Shown here: one piece after another, positions 8,906-17,351 of the stretch
How the letters are laid out: each line of letters opens with the position of its first letter
How positions within the stretch are numbered: the first letter of the stretch is position 1
DNA from: Nocardioides flavescens
GTDB taxonomy: Bacteria > Actinomycetota > Actinomycetes > Propionibacteriales > Nocardioidaceae
Length of the DNA: 64,000 nucleotides
Direction: 5' to 3'
Assembly: GCF_009823805.1 (NCBI RefSeq)
Contig: NZ_WUEK01000003.1
Coordinates: forward strand, 341,952 to 405,951
Program-made: the position numbers and the translations under genes
The notes under the pieces: generated by a model
The model's input: the letters and a program-made list of their open reading frames with translations, nothing else
Database searches by the model: none
What the model was told of the DNA's origin: nothing

Positions 8906-8936
8906 GAGGAACTACACCACTCGGCGGGACGCCACC
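8906..8936 (-). repeat. Right terminal inverted repeat of the IS256-type element
   Basis: This is the partner of 7513-7543. The following bases GACGGCC duplicate those before the left end. From 8944 to about 9110 there is non-coding flank without recognisable features. Confidence 0.75.
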
Positions 8937-9114
8937 GACGGCCCCCGATGACTGAAGTCCACGGAACCAACGATCCCCGTTTCCACCGGTCAGCCGCACG
9001 CAAGGTTCGGCGGGTCCGGGCGGCCGACCCACGAGTGGACGCTGAGCCGCGACATCCACCCGTCGTGCAGAGGAGCGCCTGGACATCGTGGTCCGCAAGA
9101 CCGTCTCGCCGGGG

Positions 9115-9144
9115 TTACCTGAAAGATGTCTCTGGCGATAGCAT
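9115..9144 (+). promoter_or_regulatory. Promoter for a probably leaderless HTH/NTase cassette
   Basis: TTACCT at 9115-9120 and TAGCAT at 9139-9144 are 18 bases apart. The ATG at 9151 sits where transcription should begin, 7 bases after the -10, and no Shine-Dalgarno precedes it. A leaderless mRNA is therefore inferred, as is common in actinobacteria. Confidence 0.5.
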
Positions 9145-9150
9145 TCTGCA

Positions 9151-9957
9151 ATGCCCATGATCGGGGTCCCGGCCGCGGCACGACGTCTCGGGGTCAGCCC
9201 CGGCCGCGTGCGCCAGCGCATCTCGGACGGCTCACTGCCCGCTGAGTGGGTGGGGCGGCAGTGGGTCATCGACGAGCGAGACCTCGCGCCGCTGACGGAT
9301 CTACCGGGCCCAGGCCGCCCCCTCTCCGAGCGGTCCGCGTGGGCCCTCATCGCTCTGTCGAGCGCGCTCGCCAACGAGAACGCCGACGGTCCTGCCGTCC
9401 GGTGGATCGCAGCGCTGCCTGCCCTAGACCGGTCCCGAGCGCGCAAGCGGCTGCGCAACCTTCTCGCCGACCACCAGGCAGCCTCGGACGAAGGTCATGC
9501 CGCAGAGTCCGCTGCCGCTCTTCGCTCGCTGGTCGGCAACCGGGCGCGGCGAGTTCTTCTGCGCGCGTCGCCCCGCGACCTCGATGACGTCCGAGACGAT
9601 GACCGCATCGTCCGGGCCGGTCTGTCGGACCCGAAGGCAGGAATTGCCTCCGGCGACCTCGTCGAAGGGTACGCAGCCGGGCGAGACCTGTCCGGCATCG
9701 TCGAGGACTACCTGCTCGACAGTGTCGATCGCGACGAGGGCGCCAACGTCGTGCTCCACGTCGTCGCAGACGATGACCTGGCGGACAGAGCCCTCGCGCT
9801 GCGGCGATCCGAACCGATGGTGCACCTGCTGCTCGCCGCCGACCTGGCCGAGCACGGGCGTCCGCGCGAACGGGCGCGGGCCGTCGGCCTCGTCGCCGAC
9901 CTCGCACGCATGCTCGACATCGCGCCGACCAGCGTTGGAGAGCCAGTCCGTGACTGA
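9151..9957 (+). CDS. Helix-turn-helix protein, candidate antitoxin of an NTase cassette
   Basis: The 268-residue protein begins with a MerR/excisionase-like winged HTH (about residues 3-50: GVPAAARRLGVSPGRVRQRISDGSLP then EWVGRQWVIDERDLAPL). The rest is helical and Arg/Asp/Ala-rich, with no catalytic motif I recognise. Its stop lies 8 bases inside the downstream nucleotidyltransferase-like gene, so the two are coupled. This HTH-then-NTase order resembles AbiE-like type IV toxin-antitoxin modules, but neither protein is close enough in memory to name. Third-position GC looks lower than in the neighbouring metabolic genes, and the pair sits next to an IS and a tRNA, which supports acquisition. 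Confidence 0.65.
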   Translation: MPMIGVPAAARRLGVSPGRVRQRISDGSLPAEWVGRQWVIDERDLAPLTDLPGPGRPLSERSAWALIALSSALANENADGPAVRWIAALPALDRSRARKRLRNLLADHQAASDEGHAAESAAALRSLVGNRARRVLLRASPRDLDDVRDDDRIVRAGLSDPKAGIASGDLVEGYAAGRDLSGIVEDYLLDSVDRDEGANVVLHVVADDDLADRALALRRSEPMVHLLLAADLAEHGRPRERARAVGLVADLARMLDIAPTSVGEPVRD

Positions 9958-10723
9958 GCTGGTGGGCACCTCGCAGGAGGAGTCGGGCCCCGTCACGCTG
10001 CCGGCCATGCTCGCACCGCAGGAGGCGGCCTGGCACGCGCTGATGGACCTGCACGAACGGCTACCCGAGAACTGGACCCTCGTCGGCGGCCAGATGGTGC
10101 ACCTGCACTGCGCGGAGCGGGACGTCAGCCCCGAGCGCCCGACCGACGACGCCGACACGGTGCTCGACGTGCGCGCCTCCAGCGACATGCTGGACCGGTT
10201 CACGAGTGCGCTCGTCGACATGGGCTTCAAGCCCGCGACCTCCGGCGACGGTCTTCAACACCGCTGGCACCGCGACGACGGGGCACAGATCGACGTGCTC
10301 CTTCCCGACGGCATAGGCGAGCGGGCCTCATCCCGACGAGGCGCCGGTGGCGCACCGACGCTGGAGACCCCTGGCGGCTCGCAGGCTCTCGCACGCAGCC
10401 GGTCCATCGAGGTCACCGTGGCGGGCAGGACCGGACACGTCCGGCGGCCGGATCTGGTCGGCGCTCTCGTCATGAAGGCAGCGGCACACGGCACGACCCG
10501 AGAGGGAGACTCAGCCAAGGGTAGGCATCGGCGCGACTTCGTGACCCTCGCCGGGATGGTGTCCGCTCGCGACTTCAGGGACACCGACCTACGGCCGAAG
10601 GATCGGAAGCGACTGCGCACGATCGTCGCGGCGGTGCGTAGAGATCGAGCGACCATGCTGTCCATGGAGGGCGCCGAACGCGCCCTGTCCAGGGTGGAGC
10701 GGGCAGCCGGGCTGGGGCCCTGA
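9950..10723 (+). CDS. Nucleotidyltransferase-fold protein, AbiEii-like
   Basis: The GTG start at 9950 gives 257 residues and overlaps the HTH gene by 8 bases. The N-terminal half has NTase-fold signatures: WTLVGGQMVHLH (GG followed by a helix), PTDDADTVLDVR (the DxD-type acidic pair) and DDGAQIDVLLPDG (third acidic strand). The middle RRPDLVGALVMKAAAHG and the following Arg/Lys-rich KGRHRRDFVTLAGM segment are also typical of AbiEii/DUF1814-type proteins, where a Lys supports nucleotide transfer. Such toxins transfer nucleotides to RNA or protein targets. The toxin role is inference from fold and gene order; the protein could also be a non-toxic NTase. Confidence 0.65.
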   Translation: MTELVGTSQEESGPVTLPAMLAPQEAAWHALMDLHERLPENWTLVGGQMVHLHCAERDVSPERPTDDADTVLDVRASSDMLDRFTSALVDMGFKPATSGDGLQHRWHRDDGAQIDVLLPDGIGERASSRRGAGGAPTLETPGGSQALARSRSIEVTVAGRTGHVRRPDLVGALVMKAAAHGTTREGDSAKGRHRRDFVTLAGMVSARDFRDTDLRPKDRKRLRTIVAAVRRDRATMLSMEGAERALSRVERAAGLGP

Positions 10724-10781
10724 GGCATCCGTGCGGACCTCGGGCTGCGACGGACAGCCCGCCCACGTCGATCTCCCGGGC

Positions 10782-11552
10782 TCAGTGCGCCTGACCCGTG
10801 CTGGCGGTGGTGCCGCCGTCGACGGGGAGCCACGCGCCGGTGACGTAGGCCGCGTCGTCGCTGGCCAGCCACAGGACGGCCGGCGCGATGTCGTCGGGTC
10901 GACCGGGGCGGCCGAGCGCGATGCGGTTGTTCGCGGCGGCGAGCGCCTCGGGGTCGTCCTCGACCGCCTGGGTCAGCGCGGTGATGGTGAGCGCGGGAGC
11001 GACCGCGTTGATCCGGACGCCTCGGCCGCCGTAGTCCAGCGCGAGGGACTGGACGAAGTTCATGATCGCGGCCTTGGTGGCGTTGTAGGCGGCCTGGCCC
11101 CAGTCGCCGGCTATGCCGGAGACCGACCCGACGACGACGAGGTTGCCGCCGACCTTCTCCAGCTCGGGGAGGGCGTGGCGGGCGACGTGAACGAACCCGT
11201 CGATGTTGACCGAGCGGATCTGCTGCCAGCGCTCGAGCGTCAACTCGTCGAAGGGTGCGTTGACGTAGTCGGCGGCGTTGTTCACGACGACGTCGAGGGA
11301 GCCGAACCGGTCGACGACCGCCCGCACCATGGCCGCCGCGGAGTCGTCGTCGGCGACGTCGGCCTCGACGACCAGCGCCCTCTCATCGGGGACGTCAGCG
11401 AGGGTCTCGGCCAGCGGGTCGCGGCGGCGTCCGCTGACGGCGACGTTGGCTCCGTTGTCGGCGAACGCGCGAGCGATGGCACGACCGATGCCGGAGCCGC
11501 CCCCGGTCACGAGGACGGTGCGGCCGGCGACGTCGTAGGTGTTGTGGGTCAT
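10782..11552 (-). CDS. SDR-family oxidoreductase
   Basis: A classical 256-residue short-chain dehydrogenase: TGGGSGIGRAIA (NAD(P) loop), DVVVNNAADYVNA (NNAG-like), the Ser of VVGSVSGIAG, the YNATK catalytic Tyr/Lys pair, and the terminal GAWLPVDGGTTAS. An Arg pair in SGRRRDPLAE after beta-strand 2 suggests NADP(H) preference. It lies 46 bases downstream of the GlcD-like gene on the same strand and is likely co-transcribed with it under the IclR gene. Context suggests reduction or oxidation of a hydroxyacid or semialdehyde such as tartronate semialdehyde, but the substrate cannot be read from the sequence. Confidence 0.88.
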   Translation of the reverse strand: MTHNTYDVAGRTVLVTGGGSGIGRAIARAFADNGANVAVSGRRRDPLAETLADVPDERALVVEADVADDDSAAAMVRAVVDRFGSLDVVVNNAADYVNAPFDELTLERWQQIRSVNIDGFVHVARHALPELEKVGGNLVVVGSVSGIAGDWGQAAYNATKAAIMNFVQSLALDYGGRGVRINAVAPALTITALTQAVEDDPEALAAANNRIALGRPGRPDDIAPAVLWLASDDAAYVTGAWLPVDGGTTASTGQAH

Positions 11553-11598
11553 GACGACGTGAACGGCGTCGGCCCCCGACGTGTTCCGCGGGCCGACC

Positions 11599-12993
11599 TC
11601 AGTACGCCGCGCCCGGGTTGAGGATGCCCTGCGGGTCGAGAGCGGCCTTGATCCGGTGGTTGAGCGCGAGCACGTCGTCGCCGATCTGGTCGGCGAGCCA
11701 GCCCTTCTTCAGCCGGCCCACGCCGTGCTCGCCGGTGATGGTGCCGCCGAGGCGGATGGCCAGGCTCATGACCTCGCCGTAGGCCTGCTGGGCGCGCTCG
11801 GCCTGGTCGGCGTCGGCGGGGTCGAAGACGATGAGCGGGTGGGTGTTGCCGTCGCCGGCGTGGGCGACGACGGCGATGGTCACGTCGCGCTGACGGCTGA
11901 TGTCGGCGATGCCTTCGACCAGCGTGCCGAGCTGGGGCAGCGGCACGCCGACGTCCTCGAGCAGCAGGGTGCCGGTGCGCTCGACGGCCGGGATCGCGTT
12001 GCGGCGGGCGACGACGAACTGCTCGCCCTCGTCGGGGTCGTCGCTGGTGAAGACCTCGGTCGCGCCGTGGGTCGTGCACAGCTCCGAGATCAGCTGGCAC
12101 TCGGCCGCGGCGTGCCCGGCCGGCTCGTCGGACTGGATGACGAGCATCGCCGCGGCCTCGGTGTCGAGGCCCATCCGCGTCATGTCCTCGACCGCGCGGA
12201 TGGTCGGCTGGTCCATGAACTCGAGCATCGAGGGCCGCAGCTGACGGCGGATGGCCAGCACCGCCGCGGTCGCCTCCTCGAGCGAGGCGAACGTCGCGAC
12301 GAGGGTGGCCGGCGGGCGCTGGACCGGGATGAGACGCAGGACGACCTCGGTGACGATGCCGAGGGTGCCCTCGCTGCCCACGAACAGCTTGGTCAGCGGC
12401 AGCCCCGCGACGTCCTTGATGCGTTTGCCGCCGAGACGCACCACGCTGCCGTCGGCCAGCACCACGGTGAGGCCGAGGACGTAGTCGGTCGTGACGCCGT
12501 ACTTCACGCAGCACAGGCCGCCGGCGTTGGTGGCGACGTTGCCGCCGATCGAGCAGATCTCGTACGACGAGGGGTCGGGCGGGTACCACAGCCCCTCGTC
12601 GGCGGCCGCCGCTTTGACCGCGGCGTTCATCGCGCCGGGCTGGCAGACGGCGGTCTGGGTGACGGCGTCGATCTCGATGCCGGTCATCCGCTCGGTGCTG
12701 ACGACCAGGCAGCCGTCGATCGCCGACGAGCCTCCGGACAGGCCGCTGCCCGCGCCGCGCGGCACGACGGGCACCGCGTGGGCCGCCGCGAACCGCACCG
12801 CCGCCTGCACGTCCGCGGTCGAGCGGGCGCGCACCACCGCGAGCGGGGTGCCGGCGCTCGGGTCGTGGGCGCGGTCCCAGCGGTACTTCTCGGTGCGGTC
12901 CGCGTCGGTGACCACGACGTCGTCGCCGAGCTCGGCGACCAGACGTTCGATCGGGGCCTGGATCGGGGCGGTGGTCTGGGTGGCGGTCGTCAT
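11599..12993 (-). CDS. FAD-linked oxidase, GlcD-like (glycolate or D-2-hydroxyacid dehydrogenase)
   Basis: The 464-residue start at 12993 (ATG, with GGAGAG upstream) overlaps the IclR stop as ATGA. The protein has the PCMH/VAO-type FAD domain (VVPRGAGSGLSGGSSAIDG, GLWYPPDPSSYEICSIGGNVATNAGG, GSEGTLGIVTE) and the C-terminal oxidase domain ending in HAGDGNTHP, GEHGVGRLKKGWL and LDPQGILNPG. These are the hallmarks of GlcD, D-lactate dehydrogenase and related enzymes. No separate glcE/glcF genes are present, so it may act alone or with another electron acceptor. The nearby malate synthase G supports a role in making glyoxylate from glycolate. Confidence 0.9.
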   Translation of the reverse strand: MTTATQTTAPIQAPIERLVAELGDDVVVTDADRTEKYRWDRAHDPSAGTPLAVVRARSTADVQAAVRFAAAHAVPVVPRGAGSGLSGGSSAIDGCLVVSTERMTGIEIDAVTQTAVCQPGAMNAAVKAAAADEGLWYPPDPSSYEICSIGGNVATNAGGLCCVKYGVTTDYVLGLTVVLADGSVVRLGGKRIKDVAGLPLTKLFVGSEGTLGIVTEVVLRLIPVQRPPATLVATFASLEEATAAVLAIRRQLRPSMLEFMDQPTIRAVEDMTRMGLDTEAAAMLVIQSDEPAGHAAAECQLISELCTTHGATEVFTSDDPDEGEQFVVARRNAIPAVERTGTLLLEDVGVPLPQLGTLVEGIADISRQRDVTIAVVAHAGDGNTHPLIVFDPADADQAERAQQAYGEVMSLAIRLGGTITGEHGVGRLKKGWLADQIGDDVLALNHRIKAALDPQGILNPGAAY

Positions 12994-13778
12994 GCGGTCT
13001 CTCCTCGTCTGCCGGTCAGCTCTCGGGAGATCGCCGTCACCGTGCGCTGCAGCAGCGGCACGGCGCGGGCGACCAGGTCGTCGGTCATGCGTGCGGTGGG
13101 CCCCGAGACCGAGACGGCCAGGCGGGGTCCGGGGCCGGGTACGGCGAGCGCCACGCAGCGCACGCCGAGCTCCTGCTCCTCCTCGTCGAGGGCGTAGCCG
13201 CGCTCGGCCACCCGGCGCAGCTCGGCGGCCAGGGTGTCGGGGTCGGTGATGGTGTGCTCGGTGGCCGGGGGCATCCCGTCCGCCGCGGCCAGCGCGAGGG
13301 CCTCCGCGGCGGGGAGGTCGGCGAGCATGGCCTTGCCGACCCCGGTGCTGTGGACCGGGCGTCGGCTGCCGACCTCGGTGAACATCCGCATGGAGCGGGA
13401 CGAGGGCACGTGGGCGACGTAGACGACGTGGTCGCCCTCGAGCGCGGCCAGGTTGACCGACTCGCCCAGCTCCTGTGCGGCCTCGGCGAGCAGCGGCCGG
13501 CACCAGGCGCCGAGGCCTGCCGAGGCCCGCTCGCCGAGCCGGATGAAGCCCGGTCCGAGGGCGTAGCCGCGCGAGGCCTCCTGACGGACGTAGCCCAGGT
13601 CGACGAGGGTTCTCAGCAGCCGGTGCACGGTGCCGAGGGAGAGGCCGGTGGGGCCGGTGAGCTCGGTGACGCCGAGCGGGCGGTCGGCCTCGGCCAGCGC
13701 CTCCAGCAGGACGAACGCGCGCTCGAGCGACTGCACCCGACCGCCGCCGGTCACCGTTGTGGTCGCCGCTGTGGACAC
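12990..13778 (-). CDS. IclR-family transcriptional regulator
   Basis: A 262-residue IclR protein with the N-terminal HTH ([22 protein letters not shown] then [19 protein letters not shown]) and a C-terminal effector domain ([56 protein letters not shown]). The GTG start at 13778 is 86 bases from the divergent malate synthase gene, with an IclR-type palindrome between them. IclR proteins classically control glyoxylate metabolism and sense small acids, so it probably represses glcB and, by coupling, its own glcD/SDR operon. Confidence 0.93.
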   Translation of the reverse strand: MSTAATTTVTGGGRVQSLERAFVLLEALAEADRPLGVTELTGPTGLSLGTVHRLLRTLVDLGYVRQEASRGYALGPGFIRLGERASAGLGAWCRPLLAEAAQELGESVNLAALEGDHVVYVAHVPSSRSMRMFTEVGSRRPVHSTGVGKAMLADLPAAEALALAAADGMPPATEHTITDPDTLAAELRRVAERGYALDEEEQELGVRCVALAVPGPGPRLAVSVSGPTARMTDDLVARAVPLLQRTVTAISRELTGRRGETA

Positions 13779-13808
13779 GTTGTCGTCCCTCCCGGTCCTT
13801 CGCTAGGG

Positions 13809-13824
13809 TGGAAAGCATATTCCA
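13809..13824. promoter_or_regulatory. Putative IclR operator
   Basis: TGGAAAGCATATTCCA has perfect 5-bp arms (TGGAA/TTCCA) and fits the TGGAAA-N-TTTCCA style of IclR sites. It lies in the divergent iclR-glcB spacer. Just downstream the 8-mer GCGGAAAT occurs twice (13829-13836 and 13845-13852), 16 bases apart, possibly further half-sites. Confidence 0.55.
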
Positions 13825-13864
13825 CGATGCGGAAATTGGCACGAGCGGAAATGGGGCAGGGTCG

Positions 13865-16033
13865 ATGGCGGAGCAGTCGACAGACCGGGTGGACGTGGGT
13901 GGCCTGAGGATCGCACCTGAGCTGCACGCCTTCGTGCGCGACGAGGCGCTGCCGGGCTCGGGTCTGGACGAGGGGGCGTTCTGGGCCGGCTTCGAGTCGC
14001 TGCTGCGAGACGTCGTGCCCCGCAACCGCGACCTGCTGGCCCGCCGCGACGAGCTGCAGCGGGCCCTCGACGCCTGGCACGCCGAGCACCCCGGCCCGGT
14101 GACGGAGCCGGCGGCGTACGAGCAGGTGCTGCGCGACCTCGGCTACCTCGTCGACGAGCCCGGTGAGGTCACCATCTCCACCCGCGGCGTCGACCCCGAG
14201 ATCGCCACCACCGCCGGCCCGCAGCTGGTGGTGCCGATGCTCAACGCACGGTTCGCGGCCAATGCCGCCAACGCCCGGTGGGGCTCGCTCTACGACGCGC
14301 TCTACGGCACCGACGCGGTCGACGAGAGCGACGGCAAGGAGCGCGGCTCGTCGTACAACCCGGTCCGCGGTGCGGAGGTCGTGCGCCGCGCCAAGGCCTT
14401 CCTCGACGAGCACTTCTCGCTCGCCGACGGCTCGCACGCCGACGCAACGGCGTACGCCGTGAGCGACGGAGCGGTCGTCGTGAGCCTGGGGGAGCGCCGC
14501 ACCGGCCTCGCCGACCCGGGGCAGTACGTCGGCCACCGCGGCGACCCGGGCGCGCCCGAGGCCGTGCTGGTGGTCCACCACGGTCTGCACGTCGAGGTGC
14601 AGGTCGACCGCGACGACGCCATCGGTCGCGAGGACCCCGCGGGCGTGAAGGACCTGCTGCTGGAGTCGGCGGTCTCGACGATCATGGACCTCGAGGACTC
14701 CGTGGCCGCGGTCGACGCCGAGGACAAGACAGCGGGCTACCGCAACTGGCTGCAGCTCAACGCCGGCACCCTGACCGCCGAGGTCACCAAGGGCGGCGAG
14801 ACCTTCACCCGCCGGCTGGCCGAGGACCGTCGCTACGACGGCCCCGACGGCGAGGTCGTGCTGCCCGGGCGCTCGCTGCTGTGGGTGCGCCAGGTCGGTC
14901 ACCTGATGACCACCGACGCGGTGCTGCTCGACGGCGAGGAGGTCCCCGAGGGCGTGCTCGACGCGGTGATGACCGCGCTGTGCGGCCTGGTCGACGTCCA
15001 GGGCCGCAGCGAGCTCGGCAACTCCCGCACCGGCTCGATGTACGCCGTGAAGCCGAAGATGCACGGGCCCGACGAGGTCGCCTTCACCGACGACCTGCTC
15101 GCCCGCGTCGAGGACCTCCTCGGTCTGGCCCTCGGCACGATCAAGCTCGGGATCATGGACGAGGAGCGCCGGACCTCCGCCAACCTCAAGGCCTGCATCG
15201 CCGCCGCGCAGGGCCGGGTCGCCTTCATCAACACCGGCTTCCTCGACCGCACCGGCGACGAGCTGCACACCTCGATGCAGGGCGGGGCGATGATCCGCAA
15301 GGGCGAGATGAAGTCGTCGCAGTGGATCTCGGCCTACGAGGACCAGAACGTCGACATCGGCCTCGAGTGCGGCCTCGCCGGCACCGCCCAGATCGGCAAG
15401 GGCATGTGGGCGATGCCCGACGACATGGCCGACATGCTCGTGCAGAAGGTCGGCCACCCCCGAGCGGGTGCCTCCTGCGCCTGGGTGCCCTCGCCGACCG
15501 CCGCCACGCTGCACGCACTGCACTACCACCAGGTCGACGTGGCCGCCCGGCAGCGCGAGCTCGCCGGGTCCCGTCGTACGACGCTCGCCCAGCTGCTGAC
15601 CATCCCGTTCGCCGCCGACACCGACTGGTCGGCCGAGGACCGCACGGCCGAGGTCGAGAACAACCTGCAGGGCGTCCTCGGCTACGTGAAGCGCTGGGTC
15701 GACGAAGGCGTGGGGTGCTCCAAGGTGCCCGACATCCACGGCACCGCGCTCATGGAGGACCGCGCGACCTGCCGGATCTCGTCCCAGCACGTCGCCAACT
15801 GGCTGCGGCACGGCGTGGTCACCGCCGACGAGGTCGAGGCCGCCTTCCGCCGCATGGCCGACGTCGTCGACGAGCAGCAGGGCGGTGCCGAGGGCTACGA
15901 GCCGCTCGGTCCGTCGTACGACGGGCAGGCGTTCCTGGCCGCCCACGACCTGGTGTTCGAGGGCGTCGACCAGCCCTCCGGCTACACCGAGCCGATCCTC
16001 CACCGCCGCCGTCGCCTGAAGAAGGAGTCCTGA
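13865..16033 (+). CDS. glcB: Malate synthase G
   Basis: The ATG at 13865, preceded by GGGGCAGG, gives 722 residues, the normal length of malate synthase G. Characteristic segments are [30 protein letters not shown], the acidic [15 protein letters not shown] stretch, VHGP-type [11 protein letters not shown], the [20 protein letters not shown] block and [21 protein letters not shown], which hold the Mg2+ and glyoxylate ligands. The enzyme condenses glyoxylate with acetyl-CoA to malate in the cytosol. It is divergent from the IclR gene and overlaps the following GlcG-like gene at the stop, so the two are co-translated. Confidence 0.97.
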   Translation: MAEQSTDRVDVGGLRIAPELHAFVRDEALPGSGLDEGAFWAGFESLLRDVVPRNRDLLARRDELQRALDAWHAEHPGPVTEPAAYEQVLRDLGYLVDEPGEVTISTRGVDPEIATTAGPQLVVPMLNARFAANAANARWGSLYDALYGTDAVDESDGKERGSSYNPVRGAEVVRRAKAFLDEHFSLADGSHADATAYAVSDGAVVVSLGERRTGLADPGQYVGHRGDPGAPEAVLVVHHGLHVEVQVDRDDAIGREDPAGVKDLLLESAVSTIMDLEDSVAAVDAEDKTAGYRNWLQLNAGTLTAEVTKGGETFTRRLAEDRRYDGPDGEVVLPGRSLLWVRQVGHLMTTDAVLLDGEEVPEGVLDAVMTALCGLVDVQGRSELGNSRTGSMYAVKPKMHGPDEVAFTDDLLARVEDLLGLALGTIKLGIMDEERRTSANLKACIAAAQGRVAFINTGFLDRTGDELHTSMQGGAMIRKGEMKSSQWISAYEDQNVDIGLECGLAGTAQIGKGMWAMPDDMADMLVQKVGHPRAGASCAWVPSPTAATLHALHYHQVDVAARQRELAGSRRTTLAQLLTIPFAADTDWSAEDRTAEVENNLQGVLGYVKRWVDEGVGCSKVPDIHGTALMEDRATCRISSQHVANWLRHGVVTADEVEAAFRRMADVVDEQQGGAEGYEPLGPSYDGQAFLAAHDLVFEGVDQPSGYTEPILHRRRRLKKES

Positions 16034-16461
16034 TGAGCCTCACCCTGGATGTCGCCCGCACCATCGTGGCCGCCGCCCGCGCCCACGGCCGCGAGGCCGG
16101 CCTCAAGCCGCTGACCGTCGTGGTCATCGACGCCGGCGGTCACGTCGTGGCCGTCGAGCGCGAGGACGGGTCCTCGATCAAGCGCTTCGAGGTCGCCTTC
16201 GGCAAGGCCCACGGCGCCCTGTCGCTCGGCATGGGCTCGCGGGCCCTGATGGCCCGGGCCGAGCAGCAGCCGTACTTCGTCGCCGCGGTGACCCATGCGG
16301 TCGGCGGCGCGCTGGTGCCCGTGCCCGGCGGCGTCCTCGTCAAGGACGACGCCGGCACGGTGATCGGTGCGGTCGGCATCTCCGGCGACATCTCCGACAA
16401 CGACGAAGCGGCCGCGCTCGCCGGCATCGAGGCGGCGGGCCTGGTCGGTCAGCCCGACTGA
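16033..16461 (+). CDS. GlcG/HbpS-like protein (DUF336)
   Basis: This 142-residue protein has the heme-degrading/GlcG family pattern: LTVVVIDAGGHVVAVEREDGSS, the FGKAHGALSLG helix, VPVPGGVLV and the Gly-rich GAVGISGD. The ATG at 16033 shares a base with the malate synthase stop (TGATG) and follows GAAGGAG. GlcG genes sit beside glycolate utilisation genes in many bacteria, but the biochemical role is not settled; the HbpS branch binds heme. Its end overlaps the end of the convergent HxlR gene by 13 bases. Confidence 0.88.
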   Translation: MSLTLDVARTIVAAARAHGREAGLKPLTVVVIDAGGHVVAVEREDGSSIKRFEVAFGKAHGALSLGMGSRALMARAEQQPYFVAAVTHAVGGALVPVPGGVLVKDDAGTVIGAVGISGDISDNDEAAALAGIEAAGLVGQPD

Positions 16462-16868
16462 GCAGGGCCGCCTGAGCCGCTGAGCATCTCGGCGTCCAGG
16501 GCGGCGTCGTAGCGCTCGCGCGCCTCGTCGATCGCCGGCATGTGCTCCGACGCCCACCCCAGGATCGCCTCGACCGGGGGGCGGATCGTCTTGCCGAGCG
16601 GCGTGATGCGGTACTCCACCGCGACCGGGCGGGTGCTGAGGGTGACGCGCTCGACGATGCCGTTGCGCTCGAGCCGACGCAGCGTCGCAGTGAGGGACTT
16701 CTGCGTGACCGCCGGGATCCGGCGGCGCAGGTGGTTGAAGCGCGCCGGCGCCTCGCAGAGCTCGTTGAGCACGTGCAGCGACCAGCGGTCGAGCACCTGG
16801 TCGAGCAGCTCGCGGTGCGGGGCGTCGATGTCGAACCGGCCGTGGCCCGCCGTCCTGGTATCGGTCAC
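16449..16868 (-). CDS. HxlR-family transcriptional regulator
   Basis: The winged-HTH core typical of HxlR is clear: LLDQVLDRWSLHVLNELCEAPARFNHLRRRIPAVTQ and KSLTATLRRLERNG-VERVTLSTRPVAVEYRITPLGK. I chose the GTG at 16868 (139 residues) because the alternative ATG at 16913 (154 residues) would place the start codon inside the palindrome at 16905-16921 and adds a sequence without family character; the choice is not certain. HxlR regulators often respond to electrophiles or aldehydes. It is divergent from the RidA gene and probably controls it. Confidence 0.85.
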   Translation of the reverse strand: MTDTRTAGHGRFDIDAPHRELLDQVLDRWSLHVLNELCEAPARFNHLRRRIPAVTQKSLTATLRRLERNGIVERVTLSTRPVAVEYRITPLGKTIRPPVEAILGWASEHMPAIDEARERYDAALDAEMLSGSGGPAQSG

Positions 16869-16904
16869 GACACCTAGTCTCGTTGAAGTGGCCTCCGGAA
16901 ACCA

Positions 16905-16921
16905 GGTAGTCATGAGATACC
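16905..16921. promoter_or_regulatory. Palindromic operator candidate between hxlR-like and ridA-like genes
   Basis: GGTAGTCATGAGATACC is a near palindrome: GGTA/TACC outside a TCATGA core. An outer repeat, CTCCGG at 16893-16898 and CCGGAG at 16926-16931, brackets it. The position fits autoregulation and control of the divergent gene by HxlR. Confidence 0.45.
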
Positions 16922-16940
16922 GCTACCGGAGGAGACCACC

Positions 16941-17351
16941 GTGACCGTCCACCTGTCCACGCCCCAGGGCCTGATGCAGCCCACGCCCTACCACCACGTC
17001 GCCGTCGCCACGGGCAGCAGGCACGTCCACGTCGCCGGCCAGATCGCCCGCACCGCCGACGGGGAGCAGGTCGCCCCGGGCGACCTCGCCGGGCAGGTCG
17101 CGCAGGCGCTGCGCAACACCCACACCGGCCTCGTCGGCGCGGGGGCGGGGTTCGGCGACGTCGTGCGGCTGACCTTCTACGTCACCGACTGGGCCCCCGA
17201 GCGCATCGGCGACTTCATGGCCGGGGTGCAGGCCGTGGCGGACGAGCTCGGCCTGCCCACGCCCATGCCTCCCGCATCGCTGATCGGGGTCGACCACCTC
17301 TTCGAGCCCGACGTGCTCGTCGAGGTCGAGGCGACAGCCGTCACGGATTGA
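16941..17351 (+). CDS. RidA/YjgF-family protein
   Basis: This 136-residue protein starts with GTG at 16941 after a strong GGAGGAG (16928-16934). It has the Rid fold markers HVHVAGQIARTADGE, AQALRNTHTGLVGAGAGFGDVVRLTFYVTD and the terminal PPASLIGVDHLFEPDVLVEVEATA, where the Arg of the canonical 2-iminoacid-binding PARS loop is replaced by a PAS-type sequence. That suggests a Rid subfamily member that may not be a standard enamine/imine deaminase. It is divergent from the HxlR gene, and its end overlaps the convergent HAD gene by 11 bases. Confidence 0.88.
   Translation: MTVHLSTPQGLMQPTPYHHVAVATGSRHVHVAGQIARTADGEQVAPGDLAGQVAQALRNTHTGLVGAGAGFGDVVRLTFYVTDWAPERIGDFMAGVQAVADELGLPTPMPPASLIGVDHLFEPDVLVEVEATAVTD

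Larger units (their letters stand above)
7513..8936 (-). mobile_element. IS256-type insertion sequence, complete
   Basis: The 1424-bp element contains one intact transposase gene and is bounded by imperfect 31-bp inverted repeats (25 of 31 positions match) at 7513-7543 and 8906-8936. The repeats begin with GGTGACGTCCCGC on the left and GGTGGCGTCCCGC (complement) on the right. The 7-mer GACGGCC abuts both ends (7506-7512 and 8937-8943) and is best read as a target-site duplication; IS256 elements usually make 8-9 bp duplications, so one flanking base may have changed. Intact ends, an intact gene and a visible duplication suggest recent insertion. Confidence 0.85.

Noticed and set aside
7186..10723. 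Integrative island bounded by the tRNA-Thr gene
   Set aside because: No integrase and no repeated tRNA 3' end were found, so the IS and the HTH/NTase pair are treated as separate acquisitions.
11599..14025. 808-codon frame suggesting a fusion of the GlcD-like protein with upstream sequence
   Set aside because: The extension lies out of frame over the IclR gene and lacks protein character; the ATG at 12993 with its ribosome site explains the gene.
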